In this document: piece by piece, positions 1 through 10,020 of the stretch
Layout of the letters: every line of letters begins with the position of its first letter
Position numbering within the stretch: position 1 is the stretch's first letter
From: Roseibium album
Lineage (GTDB): Bacteria > Pseudomonadota > Alphaproteobacteria > Rhizobiales > Stappiaceae
Length of the DNA: 64,000 nt
Assembly: GCF_001404515.1 (NCBI RefSeq)
Contig: NZ_CXWE01000001.1
Span: 1-64,000, forward strand
Direction: 5' to 3'
Program-made: the position numbers and the translations under genes
The notes under the pieces: generated by a model
Seen by the model: only the letters and a program-made list of their open reading frames with translations
Database searches by the model: none
Told to the model about the DNA's origin: nothing

Positions 1-417
1 TGAAGCGAAAGCTCAATTCCACCGACGTGATTGACGCGCTGATAGATCTCTTCATCTTCGGGCTGTCCCAGCCTACATCAGATCGGACAACGGGCCGGAA
101 TTCGTTGCTCAAGCCGTCAGGGACTGGATCAACGCTGTGGGTGCCAAGACCGCGTACATCGAACCTGGTTCGCCATGGGAAAACGGATACTGCGAGAGCT
201 TCAACGCCCGTTTCCGAGATGAACTGCTTGACGGAGAAACCTTCTACAGCCTGAAGGAAGCGCAAATCCTGATTGAACAATGGAGGAAACACTACAATAC
301 CAAGCGTCCACACAGCGCCTTGGGATACCGACCACCGGCACCGGAGACCATCATCCAGATGGACCGCAGCCCAGTCATGCACTAACAATCAAAACGGACC
401 ACTCAAGTGGGGCTGAT
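1..417 (+). pseudogene. IS3-family transposase orfB remnant with right IS end
   Basis: This is the C-terminal part of an IS3-family DDE transposase. Residues SDNGPEF, SPWENGYCESFNARF and HSALGYRPP are the typical end of the rve integrase core. The upstream part continues off the window. The reading frame is broken near position 60: residues KRKLNSTDVIDALIDLFI are in one frame and VPAYIRSDNGPEFV in another, as if one base were missing. The stop is at 383-385. The sequence TGGGGCTGATCA at 406-417 looks like the terminal inverted repeat of the IS. The copy is therefore inactive. It marks the left flank of the defence operon, and the insertion may have replaced the operon's original upstream region. 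Confidence 0.8.
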
Positions 418-764
418 CACAGCTCTCCAACAATCTCAAGCCGGCACCGGTAAGAAAACAGGTGTCCGATTGTGCACAGGCAGTCTCGTAGTTACGATAG
501 TACGCCTTTACGTTGTATATCTGTGGATGATAACTAACACACAGTGGCGTGATGAAACCCAGCTTCAAGATTGGCACTTACATGCTGCTCTTCTGGAAGC
601 TTAGTTGCGATGCGTGAGCGAGACGATGCTTTACTTTATAGTTGGACACATCTGTCTTTTGGTGAAATTGAAACACTACCTTTGTGACGTGAAATTAATT
701 CATGAATCAAAAAGCTTGAAGTCTTTGTGTGTAGATTTAAGAACCAATTTAGGGGCAGAACTCA
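418..764. promoter_or_regulatory. Intergenic leader of the defence operon
   Basis: This stretch between the IS end and the first defence gene shows no convincing gene: the short open frames in both orientations lack ribosome sites and family features. It is AT-richer than the flanking sequence, especially from 640 to 750. It ends in a clear Shine-Dalgarno AGGGG at 751-755, nine bases before a TTG start at 765. The operon promoter is presumably here, but no specific -35/-10 pair is asserted. Confidence 0.4.
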
Positions 765-2789
765 TTGTTTAGTAGCTACCCATTATGGATTTATGAGCGT
801 TCATTTGGTGGGCCAGAGGTAGCCGCGACACCCATAAGACTTCAGGCTGGTGGTCATTGGCCGGAAGGCCCAGCTTCTCCTTTCGCGTCAACAGCCTGTC
901 AAACGCTCGTGAAAGCGTGTCGAGATGTGGAAGGGCAGCAAAGTCCTTGTCTTTTGTTCCTTGTCGGTGGCGCAGGCAACGGCAAGTCGTACCTTTCAGC
1001 GCGGGTCGTTCAGGATGCTGGCGCCGAAAGGATCGAAGATAACGAAAAGACCGACGGCTATTCACAACGCTCGTACAACTATGCCACGCCGTCCGGCAGA
1101 TGCCTCCGTGTCGTGAATGATGCAACTATCCCGGCCGAACGGATATCGAAAGGCGATCTTATTGAAGACATAACGTTTGCGATCGAAGGTGGAAACCATC
1201 TTATAGCATGCGTGAACCGTGGCGTGCTGCTCGGCGAACTTCGCGAGTTTTCTGGCCGCGAAGCGCGGGGCGTGAACGCAGTAGCCCATCGCATTACGTC
1301 CCTTCTCTTTCAAGCTGGTACCACACAAGAACCGGAGGTCGAGGGGTGGTCCATCCACGGAGAACGGCAGTTAGCGTCTGACCACGATGCATATTCTCTC
1401 ACCTCGATAGATGGCATGGAATTCGATGTGATCGTGGTGTACATGGATCACCTTTCTCTGCTGGAGCCCCTGCCCATTGTCGACAGTGCGCAAACCAATA
1501 ACGAAGCGCGCCACATAGCATTGGTCCACGAGGGCGGCGCCGGGTTCGATAGGCGCGACGCTGCGTTTGAGAAACCACTCCGTGAACTCGCGGAGAAATT
1601 TCTCGAAGAGAATGGCGACGATTGGCCCGGGGGAGATTTAGATCCAGTTCGTGCCAATGCATCAATGCTTTCAAACGAGGAGGTCGTTGATGCCTGGTGT
1701 CGAAGCGCCCGCAGCGCTGAGATCATAGGTGGCTTCAATTTTTCGTATCGCGACCTGTGGGGTCTTGCGGCGCTTGCTCTGGTGGGACCCATAGGGACTG
1801 ATGGGCTCGATGGAATTGGGGCCTGGGTAAAGCGAACTAAGGAGGACTTCCAATCCGCAAGTTCATCATTGGAACGAGGTCGCGCGCTCGTTTCACTCGC
1901 AAGCCTTAGGACACACGTGCTATTGTACGGTGGCCTTCGCGCAGGCGTGCCTATCGGTGCCCAGTTCCGGCGAACCGTGTTCGCGCAAAACGACGCCTTC
2001 GATGCGATAATCGCATCTGATCCGCTGCTGGACTTCTCGTCGGAAAAGCACGAGCTACTGGCGAGTGCAATGGGGCAAGCACACGATGGAACGGGTGCCG
2101 TTAGACTATTCCTAAGCATCGACGACCGCTTGAAATCGGTTTGGAGCCCACTGGAAGAGGCATTGGACAAGGTTGTTGCCGAACTCGCGAACCCAATTAA
2201 CAGCGGTCACTCCGAGCTTGCTAGAGACGAACTCCTACCTTGGTATTCACAGTATTTACGTCGGTTCCATGGCCTCGTTCTGGGGAGGTCCGCTTTTGTT
2301 GATGTTATCAGTGAGTTGCAGAGATGTATGCGCCGAGGCCTGCGTGGCGAGGGCCTTTCGAGAGGCGTCAGCGACGCGCTCTTGAGAGTTTTCCTTCCGC
2401 CGACGCAGGGATCTAGTGGCTCCCTCGCGAGACTGCCGTTAATGAGACCGAGAGTGACCACTCCTGCAACCGGCGATGCCCACGTCGCTGTCGAGGTGGA
2501 CCCGAGGGATTTCAAACTCGACCTGTCGGTCTTCGGTGGACGTATGATATTGCGGATCCACCGTCCTGGGAGCGGGGATTACGCGGAGACGCCGTTGGAC
2601 TTCCACCTGATGCGTGAAGCGTTGTCTAGAACCGACGGATTAGGATTCTCAGACTCGCTTCGATTTGTTGAACCACGCCTTGAACGTCTGCGTGCCCGCC
2701 TTGTATCTCTTGAGACAAGGGCGGCCCGTCAGTTGGGCGGAAACACGGTCTTTGTGGGTACAGACGGGCAGGTCATTCGGCCAGGATGA
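765..2789 (+). CDS. DptF-like P-loop protein of a putative restriction complex
   Basis: This is a 674-residue protein with a Walker A motif, GGAGNGKS, at about residues 67-74, and a Walker-B-like strand, VIVVYMDHLS, at about 222-230. The rest is not recognised by motif. It is the first gene of a three-gene operon. Its size class, N-terminal P-loop and position before a 509-residue protein and a HerA-containing giant resemble DptF of the Dnd/DptFGH restriction module; this rests on architecture recalled from the family, not on a database hit. The start is TTG at 765, supported by AGGGG nine bases upstream. The next gene begins 7 bases after the stop. Probably cytoplasmic and part of a complex that senses or cuts unmodified DNA. 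An alternative is an ATPase of another large defence system, such as a BREX- or Dpd-like one. Confidence 0.55.
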   Translation: MFSSYPLWIYERSFGGPEVAATPIRLQAGGHWPEGPASPFASTACQTLVKACRDVEGQQSPCLLFLVGGAGNGKSYLSARVVQDAGAERIEDNEKTDGYSQRSYNYATPSGRCLRVVNDATIPAERISKGDLIEDITFAIEGGNHLIACVNRGVLLGELREFSGREARGVNAVAHRITSLLFQAGTTQEPEVEGWSIHGERQLASDHDAYSLTSIDGMEFDVIVVYMDHLSLLEPLPIVDSAQTNNEARHIALVHEGGAGFDRRDAAFEKPLRELAEKFLEENGDDWPGGDLDPVRANASMLSNEEVVDAWCRSARSAEIIGGFNFSYRDLWGLAALALVGPIGTDGLDGIGAWVKRTKEDFQSASSSLERGRALVSLASLRTHVLLYGGLRAGVPIGAQFRRTVFAQNDAFDAIIASDPLLDFSSEKHELLASAMGQAHDGTGAVRLFLSIDDRLKSVWSPLEEALDKVVAELANPINSGHSELARDELLPWYSQYLRRFHGLVLGRSAFVDVISELQRCMRRGLRGEGLSRGVSDALLRVFLPPTQGSSGSLARLPLMRPRVTTPATGDAHVAVEVDPRDFKLDLSVFGGRMILRIHRPGSGDYAETPLDFHLMREALSRTDGLGFSDSLRFVEPRLERLRARLVSLETRAARQLGGNTVFVGTDGQVIRPG

Positions 2790-2796
2790 GTAACGC

Positions 2797-4326
2797 ATGA
2801 GTAGCAATAATACCGAGCGCTCTGTAGGTAGCCCCTTCCTCCGGCTAAACAGACCACAGTATGCAAATATGCCGGAAATCCTGGTCTCGTCGCTCACCTG
2901 GGGCATCGTTGAACGGGCGCGCGACCGTGAAAGCGTGTCGCTCAAAGTTGATGGAAACGAGGAACCATACGAGGCGATCGCCTTCGATCGCTACGACATC
3001 TCCAAGCCAAAAAATCTCCGCATAGGTTTCACGCGCCCCCGTCAAGACACAGAGAGATGGGAAAAGCTCGTCGAGAGCCTGCGCTCGGATTTGGACATTC
3101 CAGCGGAGCAGGCGAAAGTCGCTGCAGAGATCCTTCTAGACGACTTGAGAGCGCTGCGTCCGGCGAAAGCGAAATCCTATGCTGCAGTCCCCGTGAGCCT
3201 CGGCACGTCTTTGTTGCAGGACCGTTCAGGGTTACTTCGCACCCCTGGACCAGCCAACTACGCCGCGATTTTGGAGCGAATGTACGTGTTGGGAGGCGGT
3301 GAAGGTTCGGCCTCGAGAAAGCTCGTGCAGTTGTTCGGCGGGGAAGGCGAAACGATCACGCCGTGGCTCGACGATGCATTGGAAGCTGGGGCTCCGGAGT
3401 TTTTGGCGGAAGCAAAAAAAGTGATCATTTCCGAATGCGAAGGTCCTGACGTGGCAGTGGGAGGCCTGCAACCACTGTGGCTGCAAAATGAATCCACGCC
3501 ATACGCGTGGTTTGCCCGTTCATGGGATATGCTCTGCCATGATGGTTGGATTGAAAGAATGCCTCGGCGGCGCTGGACAGACTGGGCGGCTTGCATCCTT
3601 CGAAACGCTCTCGGCCTGGGGTTCCTCTTCGAAATGAATCTTCTGCGAGCTCTCGCTCTTGGCGTGGTGACCAACGAGGAGGCCGAAGCTGTTGCCAGAG
3701 CAGCCCTTTCAAAATCTCGTCCGTTGTTGCGCTGGAACGACGAGGCAAGAGTTTCCGAACGAAGTGTCAAGGAGCAAATCGAAACCACAGTCATACAGGG
3801 AACGGCATCATTGTCGGTACTCGATAAGTGGATCAAGCAAGGATGCCCGAGGCCTGCCGAGTTCGACGACGATAGCAACGGTCTCGCCAACTGGATTCAG
3901 AACGCCCGCGATTGGAGTGCGAAGCAATCCACAGCGTCTCTTGAAGCTCAGATTGCTGAGGCATTTGAGCGGTCCGCCGACGACCTACGATCGAGCCGCG
4001 GCTCCTCGAAAAACGTCCGCGAAACGGTGATGTACGCGTTGACCGAACGTTCAGATGCTCCGGGCTCCAGGGACCTCTATAGTCTGCTGCGGCTCAGAGG
4101 GCGTTACCACGTAATCGACCCCGGGCAAGAATGGCTTGTCGTATTGAGCAGCTTGTCCACGGGAATGGGGCAGGGCGTTGCGCGGGTCGCCGATATCGAT
4201 GGTGCTCTCCGAGCACTGTGTCTCCGACCCGGAATTACCGCGCTCGTCGATCGGCTTGAAGACGCGGGGCTTGCGAGGGGCAGCCACGATGCTGATGAGG
4301 CAATCGAGGTGAAGGCTGCGTTTTGA
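2797..4326 (+). CDS. DptG-like middle subunit of a putative restriction complex
   Basis: This 509-residue protein has no recognised catalytic motif, signal peptide or membrane segment. The C-terminal region contains LRLRGRYHVIDPGQEWLVVL (about residues 425-444) followed by a helical tail. It sits between the P-loop gene (7-base gap) and the giant ATPase gene (4-base overlap, TTGA), so the three are translationally coupled and likely act together. Position and length match DptG, the least characterised subunit of the DptFGH restriction module. That assignment is an inference from context. If correct, the protein would be a structural or DNA-binding bridge between the DptF- and DptH-like subunits. 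Confidence 0.5.
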   Translation: MSSNNTERSVGSPFLRLNRPQYANMPEILVSSLTWGIVERARDRESVSLKVDGNEEPYEAIAFDRYDISKPKNLRIGFTRPRQDTERWEKLVESLRSDLDIPAEQAKVAAEILLDDLRALRPAKAKSYAAVPVSLGTSLLQDRSGLLRTPGPANYAAILERMYVLGGGEGSASRKLVQLFGGEGETITPWLDDALEAGAPEFLAEAKKVIISECEGPDVAVGGLQPLWLQNESTPYAWFARSWDMLCHDGWIERMPRRRWTDWAACILRNALGLGFLFEMNLLRALALGVVTNEEAEAVARAALSKSRPLLRWNDEARVSERSVKEQIETTVIQGTASLSVLDKWIKQGCPRPAEFDDDSNGLANWIQNARDWSAKQSTASLEAQIAEAFERSADDLRSSRGSSKNVRETVMYALTERSDAPGSRDLYSLLRLRGRYHVIDPGQEWLVVLSSLSTGMGQGVARVADIDGALRALCLRPGITALVDRLEDAGLARGSHDADEAIEVKAAF

Positions 4327-7300
4327 GTAACAAAGAGATGGATAAAGAAAAAGAGATTCTTACTCGCGCGTTGGGGCGCTCTTTGGCGAAGTTCAATGGT
4401 TTGTCAAGCGTTAGTCTACCGGCCAGTTTCCCGCCGGGAAAGTTGACTTCCATCGCAGAAGAAGCAAACGCAGCGCGCGGTGTCGACAACTTCGCGCATG
4501 TTGTCCGTCTAACGCCCGGAGAGGGTGAAATCTCCTCGGAGATGGCTATCAGGATGCGAAGCCGTGACGATGGCGAAGAGGTTGCCGCCTTGCTCGTGCA
4601 TCATCGCGGAGAGCTGAAACAGCTGAAGTCGCTCGAAGCCTACAATCCACTTAATCCTGAAAGTATTCCTGCAGGTGTCGCCGATGTTTTCGGTTCTTCA
4701 CTTTCCATCCGCGAGATACTCGCGCAGATACCACGGCTCTTTGAGGAGGTGGGCATATACTTATCTTACGGTGACAGCTTAATATCTACTCTTGAAAATG
4801 TCTGCATTTACATGGCAGATGCGTATTTAGAGAGCGGAAATGACGAGCTCAACTGGACCGATGCCTGGTGGCATCACCTTGACCTAGGTTTGAACCACCT
4901 GCCATCGGCGCTCCGCGCCATGAAAAAGGCTGATTCTCCAATGGCTGAGGCCGCTGGGTGCTACGTAGCATTTGGCCTGCCGATCCCAGATAACATGTCT
5001 GCCAACCGCTATTCAAAGCCGAACGACGCAAGAAAATATGCGCGGTTGATCGCGGAGAAGTGGGACAGGACAGAAACCGTTGAACTGGCGATACTTGACA
5101 TTCGCGACGAGGAGCGACGTTCCGGCCGGTTGCGGCCCAGCGAGGATCATGCGCTCTCCATACTTCCTTGGAACAACCTGGCCACCGTAAGCTCAACGCT
5201 TGGACACCGGATACTCGCGGTATGCTTTCTAGGGGCCCCAAAGGAAGACTGGATGCAAGCGTGGTCAACGACGCAGGAGTCTTCGTTCTTTTACAACGCG
5301 CCCGACTTGGAAGAGGACCTACCTGTCAGCAGGTTAGCGGGATCGCGATCAATTGCATTGCCAGTTGTGCCGAACCTAAAGAACCGGGTTCACATCGCGA
5401 CGCTTGATCCCGCGGCGCCCGTATCTGGAAAACAAGCTAAGCTCGGCCGCTTCAAGGTTTCGCTTGGATCAAGCAAATCTTTTGATCCGCGAGAGGTTGA
5501 GATCGGAGTAGAATGCCGATCATCTATGGTTTCGGTCAGCAACCTTGTTGTCGAGGAAACGGAAAGCGAAATCGTCGCCGTATTCGACATCGAGCTTACG
5601 CTCACCAGGGGTAATTGGCCCCAGAAACCGCAGCAGATTCATCTCTCTCCAATGAGCGACGTGGCGACAGAAATTCTTCGTGGGCCGAAATCCATCGAGT
5701 TGCTGTTGCCATTCCCAGGAAGAACGTCGCCGATCTTGCTCGAGAAACAGCGCGCTAAGACGCCAAGCTACAAAATTTGTCTGCATTCACCAACGAGGTA
5801 TTCGGTAATTGACGAACGCGTAGTGCCAATCGCGCCTGATGACGCATCACCACCCGTCTTCACACTAGGGAAATCGACCACGCACGCAAGAGTCCTCACC
5901 ATGCAGTCATTGGGTGAGACCGCGATCGAATGGCCTGATTCGACAATCTCCTTGGTCGCCGAAGCACTTGAGAACGACGAGCTCGAATTGGGTCTCACGA
6001 AAGATTTCAGAGTGAAGCCCGAAGGCGTTCTGCACCTTGAAAACTTGTTGGCCGAGATCCGGATGCCAGATCAAAAAATGGCGCACGTATCACCGTTTAC
6101 TGCGTGCGCGATGGGAGAACCGCTGTCGGAGGAGATCGACAGTAGTTTAGAGAGCGAGTTTAGGCGCGACCCGAGGAGCTCCATTGAGGATTGGCTGAGC
6201 GACAGCTGCATCATTCAGAAACCGTTGGCTACGTTCAAAGCGACACTTGGGATCGTGTCTGTGCAGATTGGTGACACCCAACCACCACAACAGCCGCAGC
6301 TCGATCGGCACCTTGGTTATTACTGCTGGAACCAGAACGCCGGCTCGATCCGCTTGGTCTTGGATCGAGCCGCTCGCGACGCCGTGGAACAGTTTTGGGA
6401 ATCGTTTAATGAGCTTCACCTACCTGACCTTTCCAGCGACACCGGCGGTCTTGGCGCGTGGCCAAGCAGATTAGACCTCAGGGGGCTTCGGCTCGATCGG
6501 CTGCAGGAATACTTGGTTGCATTCTCGGAGCTTCTTAGGCACAGCAAGGCTAATGAACCGAGTGGCCTCCTCTCGTTTCCTTTCTCAGTTCTCGCAACTG
6601 ACAGGGCAGGGAGACTCGAGGGTATTCTGCTTTCGCCTCTTCACCCGCTTCGCATGGGGTGGTCTTGGTCGGTGCAAAACTCTGCGAACGATCTCCTCGA
6701 AAACCTGGGCCCAGAAGACGTGATCGACCTGCTTCGCTTCTGTGACGGCCTAGGTTTCCCCCACCTAGCTCCGTCGCCATTCGAAATGAGCTACCTACTC
6801 GCCATGCCGCTCGATACAGGTAAGGATGGGCTCTTCTCTGGTTGGTCATTCTTGGCCTCGAACTCGGTAACGAAGGACGGGACCGGGAGACTTGGAAGCC
6901 TGTTGGGAAGAAGGTTCCCCGTAGGTGCCGCTTCCGGCTTAGATCGCGGTGGAGTGGCAGCTGCATTGCGTGATTACTTGCGAGTCCACCCTCTTGTTAG
7001 CCAGATAAATGCGGGAATCTATTCCTCGTCCGAGGTCCAACGTTCACGCGAGCTTGACTTCGCACTCGTTGATGCCGCCGCAGCTGAGGTGGCGCGGCGT
7101 GGCGATCGTTTGCCTGGAGGCATCAGGGTTTTTGACAGCCCGTACCGGAGCGGACCGATTCCCGAGCCGGAGTACGTTTTTGCGGCAATCGAGAAAGCAG
7201 CTGGTCCTATGCGAAAGGAAAAAGGCTCCAATACCGCTCCTCCCCCTTTCCAATGGAAGCTGCAAGAACGCCCGCGGGTAGACATTCGTTTCCTCGAAAC

Positions 7301-9959
7301 TCCACTGGTCGAACCAAGTATCGCTGCTGGCCAGAGCAAAGAGCTCGGCGGGTCCGCCCCTGATCTCCCCGTAAATAGGCACGTAACTTGGTCAAGAGCC
7401 GCGCCGGGAACTCTAAGAAGCGCTTACTGCCCGGGTCTACCGGAAGACGCCTTCAAGGCTATGCCAGGCTACGGTCGCTGCCTCAGCCTCGTGGAAGTCC
7501 CCACCGGCTCAATAGGCTACCCGGAAGTCTCCTGCGGACTCTTGGCAAGTGAGTTGCGGAACTCACCAGCTCAGTGGACGGTCGCGGGAAATGCCCACAT
7601 GGATCCGGCAACGCTGTCAAAGGAAATAGGTAGCTTGGGCTCAGACCTAGTACTCTGGGAGTGGCGCCCCGCTTTTCTCGCGCGAACTGCCAAAGGAGCT
7701 GGCTCGAACGTCGCTCCGGCGCGGCCATACACGACAATCGCGCGGCTCGATCCACATTTTAGAGACCAGTTGGAAAACGATTGCGTTGCGTCCTTTGGCA
7801 GACTTGAGACTTCTGGCGCTGAACTGGTGCTGGGAGAGCTGGGGTCACGTGGAATCGGATTATCGTCACTACTTTCAATCGGACACACGCAGACAGTTGG
7901 TGCGATCGGCTTTTTCCTCTCGTTTCGTGCACTGAGTGCGTGGGAAGCAGGTGGCCCGACCGACGAGATACGGTGCCTATTGCCGATGGATGCGGTAAAC
8001 TCAGTGCTCGAGGCGATAGCCAAGGATGGAACGGTTAAAAAAGACCGCCGCCGCGCCGATATTCTCGCGGTGCGTGCGGTTCCTACCAAGGCTGGTTTGT
8101 ACGATATCATACTCCATCCGGTAGAGGTGAAGATGCGCCAGCAGGAGGGCACGTTCCCTTCGCCTCATGATCTCGATGTAAAAGAAGCGCTTGGACAACT
8201 TGAAAACTCGAGCAAGTTGCTCGCCAGCCTATGTAAAAATGTGAATACACGACCAACTATTCTGCTTCTGAACGCAGTCACGTCCTTGATGGAAGCCGCA
8301 CTCGCCCTTCGCGCCGATGGTAATTCGACCGCATCGGAGCAAACCCTGGTAAATGAAAGGGATTTCCTGCAAGCAATCTCGGGTGGTAGAGCGCGGTTTT
8401 TCGCTTCAGCCGGTACGTTGTTCTGGTTCCAATCGGGAGGCGTCACCCAACCCGGATCGCCAATCGAGACCAGAGGTACTGAGTTGGATGCTCCATGGCA
8501 GATCCTTCTTAATCCGCTTCAGCTGGGGCGAGCAATCATCTCCGGTGACCGAACCGATGTTCAGCAGACTTTCGTTGAGACGATTGGTCGTGACCAAATC
8601 GAGATCGAGTTTCAGTATCAGGCTGGAAACGATGGTCTGAGTCTCGGAGCGTTGCATCCCGATAACGATAAAAACGATGCAGCGAAGCAGAAAACAGAAG
8701 ATAAGCAACACGAGACGAAAAACGATGCCACACCGGCTGAGACGGAGGAGAAGTCTCTTGAAGAGCCCGGCAACATGGAAGTTTGCGAGGAAACAGAGTC
8801 AGTCGATACGACTGGGAAAATTGGCAAACTAGCGGGGGTTGCGATTGAGGTTGGGGAGCGTCCCAAGGGCATACATACTGAAAAAGTGATTTTTGACCCT
8901 AGTGACACAAGGGTAAACCAACTGAACATCGGGGTCGTTGGTGATCTTGGCACTGGGAAAACACAGTTCGTTCGTTCGTTGGTCTACCAGCTTTCTCGCT
9001 CGGCGACTGGTAACGGCGGCGTACCTCCAAAGACGCTCATTTTCGACTATAAAAACGATTTTATAGATGCGGAATTCATCAAGAATATCAACGGAAAGCT
9101 ACTCTCCCCAGGTGAAGAGCCGATTCCATTGAACTTCTTTGCTCTGCCGGAAGGAGCTAGCAAAAACGCCCACATTCGGAGGGCAATGTTCTTTGCAGAT
9201 GTGGTGAGCAAAGTACATCGCATCGGCCCAGTGCAACGGAATACGCTTGAGGGATGCGTGATTGACGCCTACAACCGTTTTTCGGGCCGCGGGTTTCCGC
9301 TTATCGCTGACGTACTAGAAATTTACAGTGATGTGGTTCCGAAAGGTGACTCAGTGACCGCAGTCCTTCGTGCCCTTGTGAATCTTGAGATATTTGAGCC
9401 AAATCGTCAAAAGATCTCGAACTTCGGTGAGCTGTTCGACCGGTCGCTCGTCTTAGACCTGAAGGGTATCAACGCCGGGAGTCAGATCCAAGACATATTG
9501 GTCACCTTGTTTTTGGATCTTGTCTACAACGAGTACATGCCGTCGCGAAACCGACCAGACTTCCAAACGGACGAGACAGGCATCCAGCGCCGTTTCATAG
9601 ATTCCTTCGTGCTTGTGGACGAGGCACATCACATAATGGAGCACGGGTTCGACGTACTCGAGAATCTGTTGCTGGAAGGTCGACAATTCGGGATGGGTGT
9701 AATCCTTTCTTCGCAATACCTTTCACATTTCAAGCTTGGCGGAGTGAACTGGGCGCAACCTTTGCGGACTTGGTGCATCCATAAGGTGCCCGATATTTCA
9801 GCCCAAGATCTCACGCGGCTCGGATTTGGTGATGGTGCTGCAGAAATGGCCGCTCGTGTTCCGGTGCTAGAAAACCTCCACTCGCTATTCAAATGCGATC
9901 CTGACCACGTACAGGGCGCGTTTATCAGAGACAAGTCTTACTTTAGTTTTTTCGAATAG
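4323..9959 (+). CDS. DptH-like protein: nuclease-like region plus C-terminal HerA/FtsK-type ATPase
   Basis: This 1,878-residue protein has three visible parts. Residues 1 to about 1200 are unassigned. Around residues 1235-1275 the pattern RRADILAV...IILHPVEVKM gives D-x(n)-E-x-K spacing like a PD-(D/E)XK nuclease core. A very charged, Lys/Glu-rich linker (about 1440-1500) leads to a HerA/FtsK-type motor: Walker A GDLGTGKT near 1540, Walker B FVLVDEAHH near 1760, then the sensor-like segment GVILSSQYLSHFK and the arginine-rich end. This architecture and length fit DptH, the translocase of DptFGH. The start is TTG at 4323, overlapping the previous stop; ATG at 4338 is an alternative. The likely role is DNA translocation and cleavage of DNA lacking the host mark. 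The nuclease call is weaker than the ATPase call. Confidence 0.6.
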   Translation: MSNKEMDKEKEILTRALGRSLAKFNGLSSVSLPASFPPGKLTSIAEEANAARGVDNFAHVVRLTPGEGEISSEMAIRMRSRDDGEEVAALLVHHRGELKQLKSLEAYNPLNPESIPAGVADVFGSSLSIREILAQIPRLFEEVGIYLSYGDSLISTLENVCIYMADAYLESGNDELNWTDAWWHHLDLGLNHLPSALRAMKKADSPMAEAAGCYVAFGLPIPDNMSANRYSKPNDARKYARLIAEKWDRTETVELAILDIRDEERRSGRLRPSEDHALSILPWNNLATVSSTLGHRILAVCFLGAPKEDWMQAWSTTQESSFFYNAPDLEEDLPVSRLAGSRSIALPVVPNLKNRVHIATLDPAAPVSGKQAKLGRFKVSLGSSKSFDPREVEIGVECRSSMVSVSNLVVEETESEIVAVFDIELTLTRGNWPQKPQQIHLSPMSDVATEILRGPKSIELLLPFPGRTSPILLEKQRAKTPSYKICLHSPTRYSVIDERVVPIAPDDASPPVFTLGKSTTHARVLTMQSLGETAIEWPDSTISLVAEALENDELELGLTKDFRVKPEGVLHLENLLAEIRMPDQKMAHVSPFTACAMGEPLSEEIDSSLESEFRRDPRSSIEDWLSDSCIIQKPLATFKATLGIVSVQIGDTQPPQQPQLDRHLGYYCWNQNAGSIRLVLDRAARDAVEQFWESFNELHLPDLSSDTGGLGAWPSRLDLRGLRLDRLQEYLVAFSELLRHSKANEPSGLLSFPFSVLATDRAGRLEGILLSPLHPLRMGWSWSVQNSANDLLENLGPEDVIDLLRFCDGLGFPHLAPSPFEMSYLLAMPLDTGKDGLFSGWSFLASNSVTKDGTGRLGSLLGRRFPVGAASGLDRGGVAAALRDYLRVHPLVSQINAGIYSSSEVQRSRELDFALVDAAAAEVARRGDRLPGGIRVFDSPYRSGPIPEPEYVFAAIEKAAGPMRKEKGSNTAPPPFQWKLQERPRVDIRFLETPLVEPSIAAGQSKELGGSAPDLPVNRHVTWSRAAPGTLRSAYCPGLPEDAFKAMPGYGRCLSLVEVPTGSIGYPEVSCGLLASELRNSPAQWTVAGNAHMDPATLSKEIGSLGSDLVLWEWRPAFLARTAKGAGSNVAPARPYTTIARLDPHFRDQLENDCVASFGRLETSGAELVLGELGSRGIGLSSLLSIGHTQTVGAIGFFLSFRALSAWEAGGPTDEIRCLLPMDAVNSVLEAIAKDGTVKKDRRRADILAVRAVPTKAGLYDIILHPVEVKMRQQEGTFPSPHDLDVKEALGQLENSSKLLASLCKNVNTRPTILLLNAVTSLMEAALALRADGNSTASEQTLVNERDFLQAISGGRARFFASAGTLFWFQSGGVTQPGSPIETRGTELDAPWQILLNPLQLGRAIISGDRTDVQQTFVETIGRDQIEIEFQYQAGNDGLSLGALHPDNDKNDAAKQKTEDKQHETKNDATPAETEEKSLEEPGNMEVCEETESVDTTGKIGKLAGVAIEVGERPKGIHTEKVIFDPSDTRVNQLNIGVVGDLGTGKTQFVRSLVYQLSRSATGNGGVPPKTLIFDYKNDFIDAEFIKNINGKLLSPGEEPIPLNFFALPEGASKNAHIRRAMFFADVVSKVHRIGPVQRNTLEGCVIDAYNRFSGRGFPLIADVLEIYSDVVPKGDSVTAVLRALVNLEIFEPNRQKISNFGELFDRSLVLDLKGINAGSQIQDILVTLFLDLVYNEYMPSRNRPDFQTDETGIQRRFIDSFVLVDEAHHIMEHGFDVLENLLLEGRQFGMGVILSSQYLSHFKLGGVNWAQPLRTWCIHKVPDISAQDLTRLGFGDGAAEMAARVPVLENLHSLFKCDPDHVQGAFIRDKSYFSFFE

Positions 9960-10020
9960 ACGATCAAACTTAACGTAAAACGACATTTTCGCCGAAAAAT
10001 ATCAATCTGAGAATAGACTT

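Noticed and set aside
765..9959. A complete Dnd phosphorothioation system
   Set aside because: Only DptFGH-like genes are present; no cysteine desulfurase, DndC/SspD-type or DndD/E genes were found here.
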